A stretch of 33,730 nucleotides of DNA from Nitrosomonas sp. GTDB lineage: Bacteria; Pseudomonadota; Gammaproteobacteria; Burkholderiales; Nitrosomonadaceae. A model generated the notes under the pieces. It did not search any database and was not told the origin of the DNA. It worked only from the letters and a program-made list of their open reading frames with translations. Where the stretch lies: assembly GCA_021774195.1 (NCBI GenBank), contig JAJFJJ010000049.1:1-33730 (forward strand). The letters are read 5' to 3'. The position numbers and the translations under genes were made by a program. This document shows, one piece after another, positions 1-10,892 of the stretch. Positions within the stretch are counted from its first letter, which is position 1. Each line of letters begins with the position of its first letter.

Positions 1-7
1 GTTTAAA

Positions 8-18
8 GGTATAATACC
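8..18 (+). promoter_or_regulatory. Candidate -10 promoter element of alaA
   Basis: A perfect TATAAT lies at 10-15 inside the small palindrome GGTATAATACC, about 37 bases before the first possible alaA start codon. The -35 region would fall outside the window, so only half of the promoter can be judged. Confidence 0.4.
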
Positions 19-51
19 TCGTTCAAATGTTGTGGAACCTGTAGATCAAAG

Positions 52-1281
52 ATGATGCGTCCAATTTCCAAATCCAATAAACTTTCGAATGTTTGTTACG
101 ATATTCGTGGGCCGGTGCTGGATCGTGCCAGGCAAATGGAGGATGACGGTCACCATATTATTAAACTGAATATCGGTAATCCGGCGACCTTTGGCTTTGA
201 TGTGCCGGAAGAGATATTACAGGATGTGATTCGTAATTTATCTGAGGCGTCAGGGTATTGCGACTCTAAAGGATTGTTTGCTGCGCGTAAAGCGATTATG
301 CATTATACGCAGGAGAAGCAGATCCCCAATGTGCAGATGGATGATATTTATATCGGCAATGGGGTTTCTGAGTTGGTGGTGTTGACCATGCAGGCATTGC
401 TGGACAATGAGGATGAGGTGCTGATTCCGATGCCTGATTATCCCCTCTGGACGGCTGCTGTGGTGTTGTCTGGCGGTGTTGCGCGACATTATATTTGCGA
501 TGAACAATCGGACTGGATGCCTGATCTGGACGACATTCGCAGTAAAATCAATGCTAAGACACGTGCCATTGTGATTATCAATCCGAATAATCCAACCGGC
601 GCGTTGTATCCAAAAGAGCTGTTGTATGAAATCATTGAGATTGCGCGCGAGCATCAGTTAATTATTTATGCCGATGAGATTTATGACAAGATTCTCTACG
701 ATGGCGCTACACATACGTCCATCGCGTCTCTGGCGGATGATTTGTTGTTCATTACCTTTAATGGCTTATCAAAAAATTATCGTGCGGCTGGGTTTCGTTC
801 CGGATGGGCGGTGGTTTCCGGGGAGAAAAGTCATGCGCAAGATTATATCGCCGGGTTAAACATGTTGGCTTCTATGCGGCTATGCGCTAATGTCCCTGCT
901 CAATTTGGCATCCAAACGGCATTGGGGGGATATCAAAGCATTCATGATTTAACCCTGCCAACCGGTCGGTTGATGCGCCAGCGAGATGTCGCCTGGGAGT
1001 TGTTGACACAAATTCCGGGTGTCAGTTGTTTCAAGCCGAAAGCCGCGTTGTATTTGTTTCCTAAGCTTGATCCGGCGATTTATCCCATTCAAGATGATGA
1101 GCAGTTCGCACTTGATTTGTTGCAAGAAGAAAAAGTGCTACTGGTACAAGGCAGCGGGTTTAATTGGATGCACCCGGATCATTTTAGAGTGGTGTTTTTA
1201 CCGAATGTCGATGATCTGACAGAAGCCATTGAACGTGTTGCGCATTTTCTCCACCGTTATCGAAAACGTCTCGGAGCTTGA
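52..1281 (+). CDS. alaA: Glutamate-pyruvate aminotransferase AlaA
   Basis: This is a fold-type I PLP-dependent aminotransferase (409 aa) that matches Escherichia coli AlaA nearly end to end. The shared blocks include NVCYDIRGPVL near the N-terminus, KLNIGNP, IIINPNNPTGA, YADEIYDKILYD and the segment FNGLSKNYRAAGFRSGW, where Lys241 should bind PLP. AlaA makes alanine from pyruvate and glutamate in the cytoplasm. Two ATG codons occur in tandem (52 and 55) with no clear Shine-Dalgarno, so either may be used. The hom and thrC genes follow on the same strand after 89 bases, and an amino-acid synthesis transcript is plausible. The family is certain, and the AlaA assignment is strong because the similarity covers the full length. 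Confidence 0.93.
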   Translation: MMRPISKSNKLSNVCYDIRGPVLDRARQMEDDGHHIIKLNIGNPATFGFDVPEEILQDVIRNLSEASGYCDSKGLFAARKAIMHYTQEKQIPNVQMDDIYIGNGVSELVVLTMQALLDNEDEVLIPMPDYPLWTAAVVLSGGVARHYICDEQSDWMPDLDDIRSKINAKTRAIVIINPNNPTGALYPKELLYEIIEIAREHQLIIYADEIYDKILYDGATHTSIASLADDLLFITFNGLSKNYRAAGFRSGWAVVSGEKSHAQDYIAGLNMLASMRLCANVPAQFGIQTALGGYQSIHDLTLPTGRLMRQRDVAWELLTQIPGVSCFKPKAALYLFPKLDPAIYPIQDDEQFALDLLQEEKVLLVQGSGFNWMHPDHFRVVFLPNVDDLTEAIERVAHFLHRYRKRLGA

Positions 1282-1370
1282 TCCAATTATTGTATGTATT
1301 TTAAATATTGTCTGCTTACTCATATAATATAGCGATACATTATTCTATTAAGTCTTTTTATAAAAAATAT

Positions 1371-2684
1371 ATGAAACCCATTAATGTTGGTTTGTTAGGA
1401 ATAGGAACGGTCGGTGGCGGTACTTTTACCGTACTCAAACGTAATCAAGAAGAAATTTCCCGTCGAGCCGGGCGTGGCATTGTGGTCAAAATGATCGCAG
1501 ATAAAGATCTCGATAAAGCACGGGCTCTTGCGGGGAACGAAGCGACTGTGACGGATAACGCAATGGATGTGGTGACCAATCCGGATATTGATATCGTTGT
1601 GGAATTGATTGGCGGCCAGACTTTTGCCAAAGATTTGATTCTGGAAGCGATTGCGCAAGGAAAGCATGTTGTGACTGCAAATAAGGCATTGTTGGCTGCG
1701 CATGGCACAGAGATTTTTGCTGCAGCGCGTGACAAGGGCGTGATGGTTGCGTTTGAAGCGGCAGTGGCGGGTGGTATTCCAATTATCAAGGCGTTACGAG
1801 AAGGGTTAACGGCTAATCGCATTGAATGGATTGCCGGTATTATCAATGGTACGGCGAATTTTATTTTGTCGGAAATGCGAGAAAAGGGGCTTTCTTTTCA
1901 GCCCGTTCTTGATCAGGCGCAGGCGTTAGGCTATGCGGAAGCCGATCCAACCTTTGATGTTGAAGGCATTGATGCCGCGCATAAAATCACTATCATGGCA
2001 GCGATTGCTTTTGGCATCCCGGTGCAGTTTGATAAGGTTTATACCGAGGGTGTGGCTAAGTTGACCCAGGAAGACATTCGTTATGCTGAAGAGCTGGGTT
2101 ATCGGATTAAGCTGCTCGGTATTACCAAGCGTGTCGAGAAAGGGATCGAGATACGTGTGCATCCTGCTTTGATACCCACGCGGCGTTTAATTGCGAATGT
2201 GGAAGGGGTGATGAATGCCGTGCTGGTAAAAGGTGATGCGGTTGGGCCGACGCTATACTATGGCGCCGGTGCCGGTGCAGAACCGACGGCCAGCTCTGTC
2301 ATCGCGGATTTAGTTGATGTGACCCGTATGCAAACGGCTGATCCGACGCATCGCGTGCCGACTTTATCATTTCAACCGGATCTATTGTCAGATACCCCCG
2401 TACTTTCAATGGATGAGGTGGAAACGGCCTATTATTTGAGATTACAGGTGGTTGATCAAGCGGGTGTGCTGGCGGAGATCACACGTATCTTGGCTGATCT
2501 GGGTATTTCAATTAGTGCCATGATCCAAAAAGAACACGCTAGTGATGAAGACACGGTTAATATTATTATTTTGACGCATGACACAATCGAGAAGAATATT
2601 AATTCAGCCATCACGAGTATTGAAGCCTTGCCGGTTGTTACTGGTCAAGTGACTCGTATTCGTATTGAAGAGTTGAGTAGTTAG
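1371..2684 (+). CDS. hom: Homoserine dehydrogenase
   Basis: This enzyme reduces aspartate semialdehyde to homoserine in the threonine/methionine pathway. The 437-aa protein has an N-terminal Rossmann motif GLLGIGTVGGG (residues 7-17), the catalytic-domain signature GIINGTANFILSEM, and a C-terminal ACT domain (about residues 355-435, starting YYLRLQVVDQAGVLAEI), which normally binds threonine for feedback inhibition. The frame stays open upstream to a TTG at 1308. The ATG at 1371 is preferred because MKPINVGLLG is the typical start of the family and gives the usual length. No good Shine-Dalgarno precedes it. A TATAAT at 1323-1328 could be a -10 box. The stop codon abuts the thrC ATG, so the two are probably translated together. 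Confidence 0.94.
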   Translation: MKPINVGLLGIGTVGGGTFTVLKRNQEEISRRAGRGIVVKMIADKDLDKARALAGNEATVTDNAMDVVTNPDIDIVVELIGGQTFAKDLILEAIAQGKHVVTANKALLAAHGTEIFAAARDKGVMVAFEAAVAGGIPIIKALREGLTANRIEWIAGIINGTANFILSEMREKGLSFQPVLDQAQALGYAEADPTFDVEGIDAAHKITIMAAIAFGIPVQFDKVYTEGVAKLTQEDIRYAEELGYRIKLLGITKRVEKGIEIRVHPALIPTRRLIANVEGVMNAVLVKGDAVGPTLYYGAGAGAEPTASSVIADLVDVTRMQTADPTHRVPTLSFQPDLLSDTPVLSMDEVETAYYLRLQVVDQAGVLAEITRILADLGISISAMIQKEHASDEDTVNIIILTHDTIEKNINSAITSIEALPVVTGQVTRIRIEELSS

Positions 2685-4091
2685 ATGCGATATATCTCAA
2701 CACGTGGCGGGATGCCGCCTAAACCGTTTTCTGAAATTTTGCTAAGTGGACTGTCTCCTGATGGCGGCTTGGCGATCCCGGAGAGTTATCCAAAAATATC
2801 GGCAGCAGAGTTGGAGGCATGGCGTGGTCTGGACTACCAATCACTGGCCTTTGAAATTTTGTCTCACTTTATTGACGATATTCCGGCTGATGATTTGCGT
2901 GGCATTATTGCGCGCACCTATACCCCGGAAGTATTCGGCAGCCAAGAGATTACACCGCTGAAAACGTTAGAGCCTGGACTGCATATCCTTGCACTGTCTA
3001 ATGGCCCAACACTGGCATTTAAAGATATTGCCATGCAATTATTGGGCAATCTATTTGAATATACATTGGAGAAGACCGGCGACGAATTAAATATTCTGGG
3101 TGCCACGTCAGGTGATACCGGTTCCAGTGCAGAATATGCCATGCGCGGGAAACACGGTATTCGCGTTTTTATGCTGTCGCCAGAAGGGAAAATGAGTCGT
3201 TTTCAAACGGCGCAAATGTTTTCATTGCAGGATGAAAACATTTTTAATATTGCCATTCGCGGTGTATTTGATGATTGTCAGGATATTGTCAAGGCCGTCA
3301 GTAATGATCATGAGTTTAAATTGGCGCATCGTATCGGCACGGTCAATTCCATCAATTGGGCGCGTATTGTTGCGCAAATTGTTTATTACTTTAAAGGTTA
3401 TTTTGCTGCCACGCAGTCGAATGCTGAGCAAGTTTCTTTTTCGGTGCCATCTGGGAATTTCGGCAACATTTGTGCCGGTCATGTGGCGCGTATGATGGGT
3501 CTTCCGATCAAAAATCTAATCTTGGCAACCAATGAGAATGATGTGCTGGATGAATTTTTCAGTACCGGTGTGTATCGCCCCCGTACCACCAAGGAGACTA
3601 AACACACCAGTAGCCCCTCAATGGATATTTCCAAAGCATCTAATTTTGAGCGCTTTATTTTTGATTTGACGGGTAGAGATGCGGCAAAAGTCGTCGAATT
3701 ATGGCGGGCAGTAGAACAAGGTGACGCGTTTGATTTATCAGCCGGTCCATTGTTTGAAAAGATCAATGATTTTGGTATTGTCTCTGGCGGCAGTAATCAT
3801 GCGGCACGGATCGACACCATAAGAGACATCTATCAAAAATATCAAGTGTTGATTGATACACACACAGCGGATGGCCTTAAGGTCGGGTTGGCGCATCGTG
3901 AAGCGGGTATTCCTTTAATATGCATGGAAACAGCGCAAGCGGCAAAGTTTGCTGAGAGTATTACTGAGGCCATCGGTCATGAGCCAGAACGGCCAGCTGG
4001 ATTTGAAAATTTGGAAGAATTACCGCAACGGTTTGTGGTGAAAGATGCGGATGCCCAGGTGGTTAAGACGTTTATCGATGAACAGTGTTAG
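2685..4091 (+). CDS. thrC: Threonine synthase (long type)
   Basis: ThrC is a PLP enzyme that converts O-phosphohomoserine to threonine. The 468-aa protein begins MRYISTRGGMPPKPFSEILL, the usual N-terminus of the long proteobacterial type. Lys113 in PTLAFKDIAMQ should carry PLP, and the segment GATSGDTGSSAEYAM provides the phosphate-binding Ser/Thr residues. The ATG begins directly after the hom stop codon, which indicates an operon. A short 21-codon frame (4078-4143) overlaps the end of thrC and is discussed as a finding. Confidence 0.95.
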   Translation: MRYISTRGGMPPKPFSEILLSGLSPDGGLAIPESYPKISAAELEAWRGLDYQSLAFEILSHFIDDIPADDLRGIIARTYTPEVFGSQEITPLKTLEPGLHILALSNGPTLAFKDIAMQLLGNLFEYTLEKTGDELNILGATSGDTGSSAEYAMRGKHGIRVFMLSPEGKMSRFQTAQMFSLQDENIFNIAIRGVFDDCQDIVKAVSNDHEFKLAHRIGTVNSINWARIVAQIVYYFKGYFAATQSNAEQVSFSVPSGNFGNICAGHVARMMGLPIKNLILATNENDVLDEFFSTGVYRPRTTKETKHTSSPSMDISKASNFERFIFDLTGRDAAKVVELWRAVEQGDAFDLSAGPLFEKINDFGIVSGGSNHAARIDTIRDIYQKYQVLIDTHTADGLKVGLAHREAGIPLICMETAQAAKFAESITEAIGHEPERPAGFENLEELPQRFVVKDADAQVVKTFIDEQC

Positions 4092-4230
4092 TTGGCTGAA
4101 TCACGATTGGTTTGATGGGTTAGCGCAAGAATTGATGCGGTAGATTTAACCTCAGTTGGTGTTTTTCCGGGCGCATGAGACCATTGTTTGCTAACAGTTC
4201 CCGTAGTGATAATTTGATATTCAAAAAATC

Positions 4231-4235
4231 AGGAG
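4231..4235 (+). promoter_or_regulatory. Ribosome binding site of sdhB
   Basis: AGGAG stands 6 bases before the sdhB ATG at 4242. This strong site fixes the start and shows that sdhB is translated independently of thrC. Confidence 0.75.
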
Positions 4236-4241
4236 TCTGTA

Positions 4242-4937
4242 ATGAAATTTTCTATCTCTCGTTATGATCCCGACAAAGATGACCAGCCGTATATGCAGGA
4301 TTATGACATCGAGTTAGCCGCTACGGATAAGATGTTATTAGATGCGTTGATCCGTATAAAATCCGTTGATGATAGCCTGAGTTTACGTCGTTCTTGCCGA
4401 GAGGGAGTGTGCGGATCTGATGCCATGAATATTAATGGCAGTAATGGTTTAGCTTGTATTACGCCAATTAAAAGCTTAACCGAACCGATTGAGATACGTC
4501 CTATACCGGGGTTGCCGATTATTCGAGATTTGATTGTGGATATGACGCAATTTTTCCAGCAATATCATTCGATCAAACCTTATTTAATTAATAATGACCC
4601 GCCACCAGAAACAGAACGTTTGCAGTCTCCTCAAGATAGGGCTGCGTTAGATGGTGCTTATGAGTGTATTTTATGCGCGTGTTGTTCAACTTCTTGTCCC
4701 TCTTTCTGGTGGAATCCGGATAAATTTGTCGGGCCTGCCGGATTGCTGCAAGCGTATCGTTTTATTGCGGATAGTCGGGACCAAGCCACTTCAGAGCGTT
4801 TGGATAATTTAGAAGATCCTTACCGCTTATTTCGTTGTCATTCTATTATGAATTGTGTCGCTTCATGCCCCAAAGAATTAAATCCAACCAATGCCATTGG
4901 GAAAATTAAAGATATGATGGTTAAAAGAATGGTATGA
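4242..4937 (+). CDS. sdhB: Succinate dehydrogenase iron-sulfur subunit
   Basis: SdhB carries electrons from the flavin subunit SdhA to quinone in the inner-membrane complex II. The 231-aa protein has the [2Fe-2S] motif SCREGVCGSDAM, with Cys52, Cys57 and Asp60 as ligands (the Asp ligand is as in E. coli) and a further Cys in NGLAC. It also has the [4Fe-4S]/[3Fe-4S] motifs CILCACCSTSCP and CHSIMNCVASCPKELNP. The usual partners sdhC, sdhD and sdhA are not upstream: only about 150 bases separate it from thrC. It overlaps sdhE by four bases (ATGA). The flavin and membrane subunits must lie elsewhere if complex II is complete. Confidence 0.95.
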   Translation: MKFSISRYDPDKDDQPYMQDYDIELAATDKMLLDALIRIKSVDDSLSLRRSCREGVCGSDAMNINGSNGLACITPIKSLTEPIEIRPIPGLPIIRDLIVDMTQFFQQYHSIKPYLINNDPPPETERLQSPQDRAALDGAYECILCACCSTSCPSFWWNPDKFVGPAGLLQAYRFIADSRDQATSERLDNLEDPYRLFRCHSIMNCVASCPKELNPTNAIGKIKDMMVKRMV

Positions 4938-5167
4938 AAGAACTGGAGCGTGCGCGTTGGCGATGCCGGCGCGGCCTGCTTGAACTGGATATCATACTGC
5001 AGCGCTTTATGGATCAGCATTATGCGCAACTGGGCGAAGATGAATTGCAGCAATTTGAAATACTGCTGTCACAATCTGATAATGACTTATGGGATATGAT
5101 CACTGGCAGAAAATCTTTGGATGATGATCGTTTGCAACCCGTTCTGAAATTATTGCAAGATTGTTAG
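4934..5167 (+). CDS. sdhE: SdhE, FAD assembly factor for succinate dehydrogenase
   Basis: This small cytoplasmic protein (77 aa) of the SdhE/YgfY family promotes covalent attachment of FAD to SdhA. The diagnostic RRGLLELD motif (an RGxxE core) is near residues 12-19, followed by the all-helical pattern with LLSQSDNDLWDMITGRK. The ATG overlaps the sdhB stop as ATGA, so translation is coupled. Its place between sdhB and gltA is the usual betaproteobacterial order. Confidence 0.9.
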   Translation: MKELERARWRCRRGLLELDIILQRFMDQHYAQLGEDELQQFEILLSQSDNDLWDMITGRKSLDDDRLQPVLKLLQDC

Positions 5168-5384
5168 AGAATCGCCGTTTGTTCAATCACAGAGCGTAGA
5201 TGGTTTGATTTGCAACAACTTGTTATTACTTGAAATCTAGGTCTTGATTTGAAAGATTCTGTTTCATTGCTCATTTGATTCAGAATAAATCAGTGATTCG
5301 TTGTAAAATCATTAAATAAGCAGTTTTTCTTGGATTGTATGACGTTACTTGAGAACCATGCAGATAAATCATGATGCAATAAGT

Positions 5385-5388
5385 GGAG
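5385..5388 (+). promoter_or_regulatory. Ribosome binding site of gltA
   Basis: GGAG lies 7 bases before the gltA ATG. The 228-base space between sdhE and gltA (5168-5395) has no other gene. It probably holds a gltA promoter, with a weak TAAAAT at 5304-5309 as the only -10 candidate I see. Confidence 0.6.
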
Positions 5389-5395
5389 AAGCATA

Positions 5396-6694
5396 ATGAC
5401 ACAAAAAGGTACAGCTACTTTGGATCTGGGTGATGGAAGTGCACCGATTGAGTTACCTGTTATGTCAGGGACGATGGGTCCTGATGTAATTGATATTCGT
5501 AAGTTACACGCCAAAAGTGGATTGTTTACTTATGACCCCGGGTTTCAGTCGACCGCCAGCAACAGCTCCGAAATAACATTCATTAATGGGGATGAAGGTA
5601 TCCTGCTATATCGGGGATATCCGATTGAACAGTTGGCAACCCATTGTGATTTTACACAAGTGTGTTACTTGTTAATGAATGGCGATTTGCCTGATAGTCA
5701 ACAAAAAATTGATTTTGATGATGCTATTAAGAATCACGCCATGTTGCACCAACAATTAGTTAAATTCTTTAATGGATTTCGGCGTGATGCACATCCGATG
5801 GCAGTTATGGTCGGTGTGGTTGGGGCGTTATCTGCTTTCTATCATGAAGCAATGGATATATCGGATGCGTCTCATCGGGAACAATCTGCATTACGACTGA
5901 TCGCTAAAATTCCAACCATTGCAGCAATGGCCTATAAATATAATATTGGTCAGCCCTTTGTGTACCCTCGTAACGAATTGAGTTATAGTGAAAATTTCTT
6001 GAATATGATGTTTTCTACGCCTGCTGAAGAATATAAGTCTAATCCAGTTGTCGCGCGAGCACTTGATCGGATATTAATCTTACATGCGGATCATGAGCAG
6101 AATGCCTCCACCTCAACAGTGCGTCTGGCTGGATCTAGTGGCGCCAATCCTTTTGCTTGTGTTTCAGCGGGTATCGCTTGTTTATGGGGGCCGGCTCATG
6201 GGGGCGCTAATGAAGCATGTCTTAATATGCTGGAAGAAATTGGCGATGTTTCACGTATCGATGAGTATATCGAACGCGCTAAAAATAAAGACGACAGTTA
6301 CCGGCTGATGGGATTTGGTCATCGTGTTTACAAAAACTTTGATCCACGTGCTATGTTGCTTAGAGAAACCTGCCATGAAGTATTAAATGAATTAGGGTTA
6401 CATAATGATCGTTTGTTTAAATTGGCGTTGCAATTAGAAAAAATAGCATTGGAGGATGAGTATTTTATTTCCAGGAAACTCTACCCAAATGTCGATTTTT
6501 ATTCAGGGATTGTGCAACGTGCTCTGGGTATTCCGACCAGCATGTTTACCGCAATGTTCGCTATGGCTCGAACGGTCGGTTGGGTTGCGCAGTGGAATGA
6601 GATGATTTCTGATCCGGCTTACAAGATTGGCCGGCCCCGACAACTTTATACTGGAACGACCATGCGTGATGTGCCGGATAATTTGCGCAAATAA
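5396..6694 (+). CDS. gltA: Citrate synthase (type II, E. coli-like)
   Basis: Citrate synthase condenses oxaloacetate with acetyl-CoA at the entry of the TCA cycle. The 432-aa protein has the three catalytic residues in their usual settings: His268 in [11 protein letters not shown], His309 in [15 protein letters not shown] and Asp367 in PNVDFYSG. The N-terminal extension with [20 protein letters not shown] is typical of the hexameric, NADH-sensitive Gram-negative type. It sits between sdhE and sucA on the same strand, 21 bases before sucA, so it is likely cotranscribed with the oxoglutarate dehydrogenase genes. Confidence 0.96.
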   Translation: MTQKGTATLDLGDGSAPIELPVMSGTMGPDVIDIRKLHAKSGLFTYDPGFQSTASNSSEITFINGDEGILLYRGYPIEQLATHCDFTQVCYLLMNGDLPDSQQKIDFDDAIKNHAMLHQQLVKFFNGFRRDAHPMAVMVGVVGALSAFYHEAMDISDASHREQSALRLIAKIPTIAAMAYKYNIGQPFVYPRNELSYSENFLNMMFSTPAEEYKSNPVVARALDRILILHADHEQNASTSTVRLAGSSGANPFACVSAGIACLWGPAHGGANEACLNMLEEIGDVSRIDEYIERAKNKDDSYRLMGFGHRVYKNFDPRAMLLRETCHEVLNELGLHNDRLFKLALQLEKIALEDEYFISRKLYPNVDFYSGIVQRALGIPTSMFTAMFAMARTVGWVAQWNEMISDPAYKIGRPRQLYTGTTMRDVPDNLRK

Positions 6695-6715
6695 TTTACA
6701 CTGAGATCATAAAAG

Positions 6716-9538
6716 ATGAGTAAGCAGTTATTTGATGATTCTTTATTATCTGGTTCAAATGCGCCATTTATAGAAGAGATTTATGAAGAATATCTGCACA
6801 ATCCAGTGTCTGTTACACCGGCATGGCGCGAGTATTTTGACGATATTCATAAGCAGCAAATTTCGCCCAATGAACCACCCAATAAACCTGCCATTCAAAC
6901 GATTCTAACAGATAAGCCTGTTGAATCTGCTATGTTGCCAGGTTCAATGCAATTAGATAGCGATGATCGTAAGCAAGTTGCGATCCTTCAGTTGATCAAT
7001 ATGTATCGCTATTTAGGTTTAAGTGCGGCCAAATTGGACCCTTTAAACATTAAACAAAATTCCAATTACCCTGAATTGGATCCTGCTTATTTTGGTTTTT
7101 CCGACCAGGATATGGATAAAGTATTTAATACGGGTTCACTGGTTGGTCCTGAACACGCGACTTTGCGTGAAATATTGTGTATGTTGAAAGATACATACTG
7201 TAGTTCGGTGGGTGCCGAATACATGTATATTTCGTCCGTCGAGCAAAAGCGTTGGATCCAGGCAAGATTAGAAGGACAGCGTACAAACCCAAACTATTCC
7301 AATGAATATAAGAAGCATATTTTAGAGCGACTTAATGCCGCTGAAGGCCTGGAGAAGTACTTACATACGCGATACGTCGGGCAAAAACGTTTTTCCGGTG
7401 AAGGTAACGAAAGTCTTATTCCTTTGTTGGATTGTTTGATAAAAAGAGCTGGGAAGCTTGGTGTGCAAGAGATTGTAATGGGTATGGCGCATCGGGCTAG
7501 GCTCAATGTGTTAGTCAATACCTTAGGGAAAATGCCCGCTGATCTGTTTCGTGAGTTTGAGGGAAAGCATGTGCAAGATTTGCCCTCTGGAGATGTGAAG
7601 TATCATCAGGGCTTTTCATCGGCAATTATGACCCCAGGTGGTGTCGTTCGTTTGGCGCTAGCATTCAATCCATCACATTTGGAAATTGTGGATCCGGTTG
7701 TTGAAGGCTCGGTTCGTGCACGTCAGCATCGTTTGCGTGATCGACAGGGTGATCTTGTGTTGCCGGTGTTGCTCCATGGTGACGCGGCTTATGCCGGGCA
7801 GGGTGTGGTAATGGAAACGCTTAATTTATCGCAGACGAGAGGGTATGGTACCGGTGGTACAGTTCATGTGATTGTCAATAACCAAATTGGCTTTACAACA
7901 TCAGATCCTAGGGACAGTCGTTCGACATTATATTGCACGGATGTGTCCAAAATGATTGAGGCGCCTATTTTTCATGTTAATGGGGATGACCCTGAAGCGG
8001 TGACCATGATTACTGAATTGGCATTGGATTTTCGTATGCGATTTCATAAAGATGTTGTTATTGATATGGTGTGTTACCGGCGTCTTGGGCATAACGAGCA
8101 AGATGACCCCATGGTAACGCAGCCTAAAATGTATCAAGTGATCAGCCAACAGCCTAGTACGCGTCAACTTTATGCGGACAAACTGGAAGCGGAAGGTGTG
8201 ATTGAGGCGGGTGAAGGGGATGCCATGATCATGGCTTATAGAGACGCCATGGATGAAGGTATTAATCCTAATAAAACGATTTGTTATAAATACAAATCAG
8301 AATATTCCGTAAACTGGGCCGCTTTTTCGAAACCGATCAAGTGGAATCAAAAAGTTAAGACTGGTTTGGCGGTTAGTGCGCTAAAGCAATTGGCTAAACA
8401 GCTTGTTGATATTCCAGAGGATTTTGAATTACATAAACGGGTCGAGAAAATCATCACGGATCGTCGATTAATGGGTGAGGGTAAAATTCCATTGGATTGG
8501 GGTATGGCGGAGAATTTGGCTTATGCCGCATTGCTTAAAGAAGGTTATCCTATCCGTATTTCTGGACAAGACTCAGGGCGTGGTACTTTCTTTCATCGTC
8601 ATGCTGTGTTGCACAATCAGTCGTATGACAGTGAGGATAATAGTGTCTATATTCCTTTGCGTCACATTGCGCCAGAACAACCAGATTTTGTAGTGATAAA
8701 TTCCATGTTGTCAGAAGAGGCGGTACTTGCTTTTGAGTATGGTTATGCGACGACACAGCCGAATGAATTGATCGTGTGGGAAGCGCAATTTGGTGATTTT
8801 GCCAATGGCGCGCAGGTCGTGATTGATCAGTTCATTGCCTCGGGCGAAGCGAAATGGGGACGTTTATGCAGTTTGGTTATGATGCTGCCGCATGGTTACG
8901 AAGGGCAAGGACCGGAACATTCATCTGCTCGTTTGGAACGGTATCTTCAATTATGTGCGGATTACAATATTCAGATTTGTGTGCCTTCAACACCCGCCCA
9001 GATGTTCCATCTTTTACGTCGGCAGATGATTCGGATGATGCGTAAGCCGCTGATTATTATGAGTCCCAAAAGCATGTTGCGGCACAAGCAGTCCGTTTCG
9101 AGTTTGGCAGATTTGGCACAAGGCCATTTTATGCCGGTAATTTCTGAAACAGAAGATATTGAGACTGACAAAGTGCGTCGCGTTATTGCTTGTTCTGGGA
9201 AGATCTATTATGAGTTGTTGGCTTATCGGAAAGAGAACCAAATTACCGATATGGTCATTATTCGTCTTGAACAACTCTATCCATTTCCACATGAAGAATT
9301 TCAACAGGAGATGGAACGTTATGCCAGTGCGAAAGAAGTCATTTGGTGTCAGGAAGAGCCGGGAAACCAAGGCGCATGGCATCGCATTCAGCATTATTTG
9401 TTACGGCATATGCGGCCTGATCAGACTTTGGGTTATGCACTACGTCCATCATCAGCTTCTCCGTCAGTAGGTTATTTGGCAAGACACAAATTCAAGCAAA
9501 ATGAATTAATTGTGGCTGCATTTAGAGATGAAATTTAG
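6716..9538 (+). CDS. sucA: 2-oxoglutarate dehydrogenase E1 component
   Basis: SucA is the thiamine diphosphate-dependent decarboxylase of the 2-oxoglutarate dehydrogenase complex. The 940-aa length is normal. Family blocks include [35 protein letters not shown], the thiamine-binding region [18 protein letters not shown], and [14 protein letters not shown] in the C-terminal half. It lies between gltA and sucB (14-base gap), so the E1 and E2 subunits are made together. From general knowledge, ammonia oxidisers such as Nitrosomonas europaea carry sucAB although oxoglutarate dehydrogenase activity is low or undetected during growth. The gene here looks intact. Confidence 0.96.
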   Translation: MSKQLFDDSLLSGSNAPFIEEIYEEYLHNPVSVTPAWREYFDDIHKQQISPNEPPNKPAIQTILTDKPVESAMLPGSMQLDSDDRKQVAILQLINMYRYLGLSAAKLDPLNIKQNSNYPELDPAYFGFSDQDMDKVFNTGSLVGPEHATLREILCMLKDTYCSSVGAEYMYISSVEQKRWIQARLEGQRTNPNYSNEYKKHILERLNAAEGLEKYLHTRYVGQKRFSGEGNESLIPLLDCLIKRAGKLGVQEIVMGMAHRARLNVLVNTLGKMPADLFREFEGKHVQDLPSGDVKYHQGFSSAIMTPGGVVRLALAFNPSHLEIVDPVVEGSVRARQHRLRDRQGDLVLPVLLHGDAAYAGQGVVMETLNLSQTRGYGTGGTVHVIVNNQIGFTTSDPRDSRSTLYCTDVSKMIEAPIFHVNGDDPEAVTMITELALDFRMRFHKDVVIDMVCYRRLGHNEQDDPMVTQPKMYQVISQQPSTRQLYADKLEAEGVIEAGEGDAMIMAYRDAMDEGINPNKTICYKYKSEYSVNWAAFSKPIKWNQKVKTGLAVSALKQLAKQLVDIPEDFELHKRVEKIITDRRLMGEGKIPLDWGMAENLAYAALLKEGYPIRISGQDSGRGTFFHRHAVLHNQSYDSEDNSVYIPLRHIAPEQPDFVVINSMLSEEAVLAFEYGYATTQPNELIVWEAQFGDFANGAQVVIDQFIASGEAKWGRLCSLVMMLPHGYEGQGPEHSSARLERYLQLCADYNIQICVPSTPAQMFHLLRRQMIRMMRKPLIIMSPKSMLRHKQSVSSLADLAQGHFMPVISETEDIETDKVRRVIACSGKIYYELLAYRKENQITDMVIIRLEQLYPFPHEEFQQEMERYASAKEVIWCQEEPGNQGAWHRIQHYLLRHMRPDQTLGYALRPSSASPSVGYLARHKFKQNELIVAAFRDEI

Positions 9539-9552
9539 TTAAAGGGGGCACC

Positions 9553-10803
9553 ATGTTAATTGAAGTCAAAGTACCTGTGTTATCTGAGTCGATAGCGGAA
9601 GCAACATTGGTTTCATGGCATAAAAAACAAGGTGAGAAAGTTAATCGAGGCGATAACTTGATTGATGTGGAGACCGACAAGGTTGTACTTGAATTACCGG
9701 CACCCCAATCCGGTGTCTTATGCAAAATTATTAAAGCTGATGGTGCGACAGTCACTAGCGGTGAAGTTATTGCAAATATTGATACCGAAGCTTCAAAATC
9801 TGCTGAGACGCCAAACAGTGTTGATGATAACTCTGTTTCAGCGAGCGATGAAACTGAAGCAGCATTGGACAAGCAAAATGTTGATGAAACGATACCGATG
9901 CTGATGCCAGCAGCGCGTAAGCTCGCTGAGGAAAATAATTTAAAAGCGGCGGAAACGAATGGCATTAAAGGTACCGGTCGTGGTGGACGCATCACGAAAG
10001 AAGATGTGCAGGCCTATGTGAACAGTAAGGGAAGGGGCGTTGCAGATACGAGCAGTCAATCAATAAGCTCAGTAAGTCCGTCAGTAAAAATAACAACTGG
10101 TGAGCGGGTTGATCGCAAGGTTGCCATGTCTAGACTGCGTATGCGCATCGCCGAACGATTGGTGCAGTCTCAATCGACAGCGGCAATTCTGACCACATTT
10201 AATGAAGTCAATATGCAATCAATCATTGATCTGCGTACACGTTATAAGAAAACGTTCGAAAAAGAATATGGCGTCAAACTTGGCTTTACTTCATTTTTTG
10301 TCAAAGCAGTCATTGCCGCTTTAAAGAAATACCCGATTATCAATGCTTCGGTCGACGGGAATGAAATTGTTTATCATGACTATTACGACATCGGTATCGC
10401 AGTTGGCAGTCCGCGTGGATTGGTGGTGCCCATTATTCGTGATGCAGATCGTTTGTCGCTGGCCGAGATTGAACTGCAAATAGCCGATTTCGCCAAACGT
10501 GCGAAAGATGGCAAATTAACCATTGAAGAACTGACCGGTGGAACTTTCTCCATCACAAATGGCGGTGTATTCGGTTCTATGTTATCAACCCCGATTATCA
10601 ATCCACCGCAAAGTGCGATTTTAGGTATTCATGTCACTAAAGAGCGTCCTGTGGCCGAGAATGGACAAATTGTCATTCGTCCGATGAACTACCTGGCGCT
10701 ATCTTACGACCACCGGATTATTGATGGACGTGAAGCGGTGTTATCTCTGGTGGCGATAAAGGAAGCTTTGGAATACCCGGTGAGTCCGTTGTTGGAAACT
10801 TAA
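9553..10803 (+). CDS. sucB: Dihydrolipoyllysine succinyltransferase (E2 of 2-oxoglutarate dehydrogenase)
   Basis: This is the core acyltransferase of the 2-oxoglutarate dehydrogenase complex. Its 416 residues run as a lipoyl domain (1-77, with Lys43 of [12 protein letters not shown] as the lipoylated lysine), an acidic linker, a peripheral-subunit-binding domain (about 113-155, [15 protein letters not shown]), a second linker rich in Ser, and the catalytic domain ending with the active-site signature [11 protein letters not shown] (His387, Asp391). A GGGG-rich Shine-Dalgarno (AAAGGGGG) precedes the ATG. The E3 gene lpd, which commonly follows, is absent here. Confidence 0.96.
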   Translation: MLIEVKVPVLSESIAEATLVSWHKKQGEKVNRGDNLIDVETDKVVLELPAPQSGVLCKIIKADGATVTSGEVIANIDTEASKSAETPNSVDDNSVSASDETEAALDKQNVDETIPMLMPAARKLAEENNLKAAETNGIKGTGRGGRITKEDVQAYVNSKGRGVADTSSQSISSVSPSVKITTGERVDRKVAMSRLRMRIAERLVQSQSTAAILTTFNEVNMQSIIDLRTRYKKTFEKEYGVKLGFTSFFVKAVIAALKKYPIINASVDGNEIVYHDYYDIGIAVGSPRGLVVPIIRDADRLSLAEIELQIADFAKRAKDGKLTIEELTGGTFSITNGGVFGSMLSTPIINPPQSAILGIHVTKERPVAENGQIVIRPMNYLALSYDHRIIDGREAVLSLVAIKEALEYPVSPLLET

Positions 10804-10841
10804 ATGCGGTTAGTTTCTAATTATTTTTGTGAGCATGAATT

Positions 10842-10892
10842 TATGCCATCTATCGGGAAAACATGAAGTGATGGATGGCGCCTTATTGATTC
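10842..10892 (+). terminator. Possible terminator hairpin after sucB
   Basis: GCCATCTATC and GATGGATGGC can pair as a 10-bp stem with one G-U pair, roughly 40-85 bases after the sucB stop. There is no U-run after it, so a role as a factor-independent terminator is weak. Confidence 0.25.

Noticed and set aside
1308-1370. Longer hom start at TTG 1308
   Set aside because: The added 21 residues are unlike any homoserine dehydrogenase, and the family start MKPINVGLLG fits the ATG at 1371.
9522-9995. 157-codon frame opposite the start of sucB
   Set aside because: Antisense to the lipoyl domain and linker of SucB. Its Ser/Ala/Val-rich translation is a mirror of the linker, with no motif.
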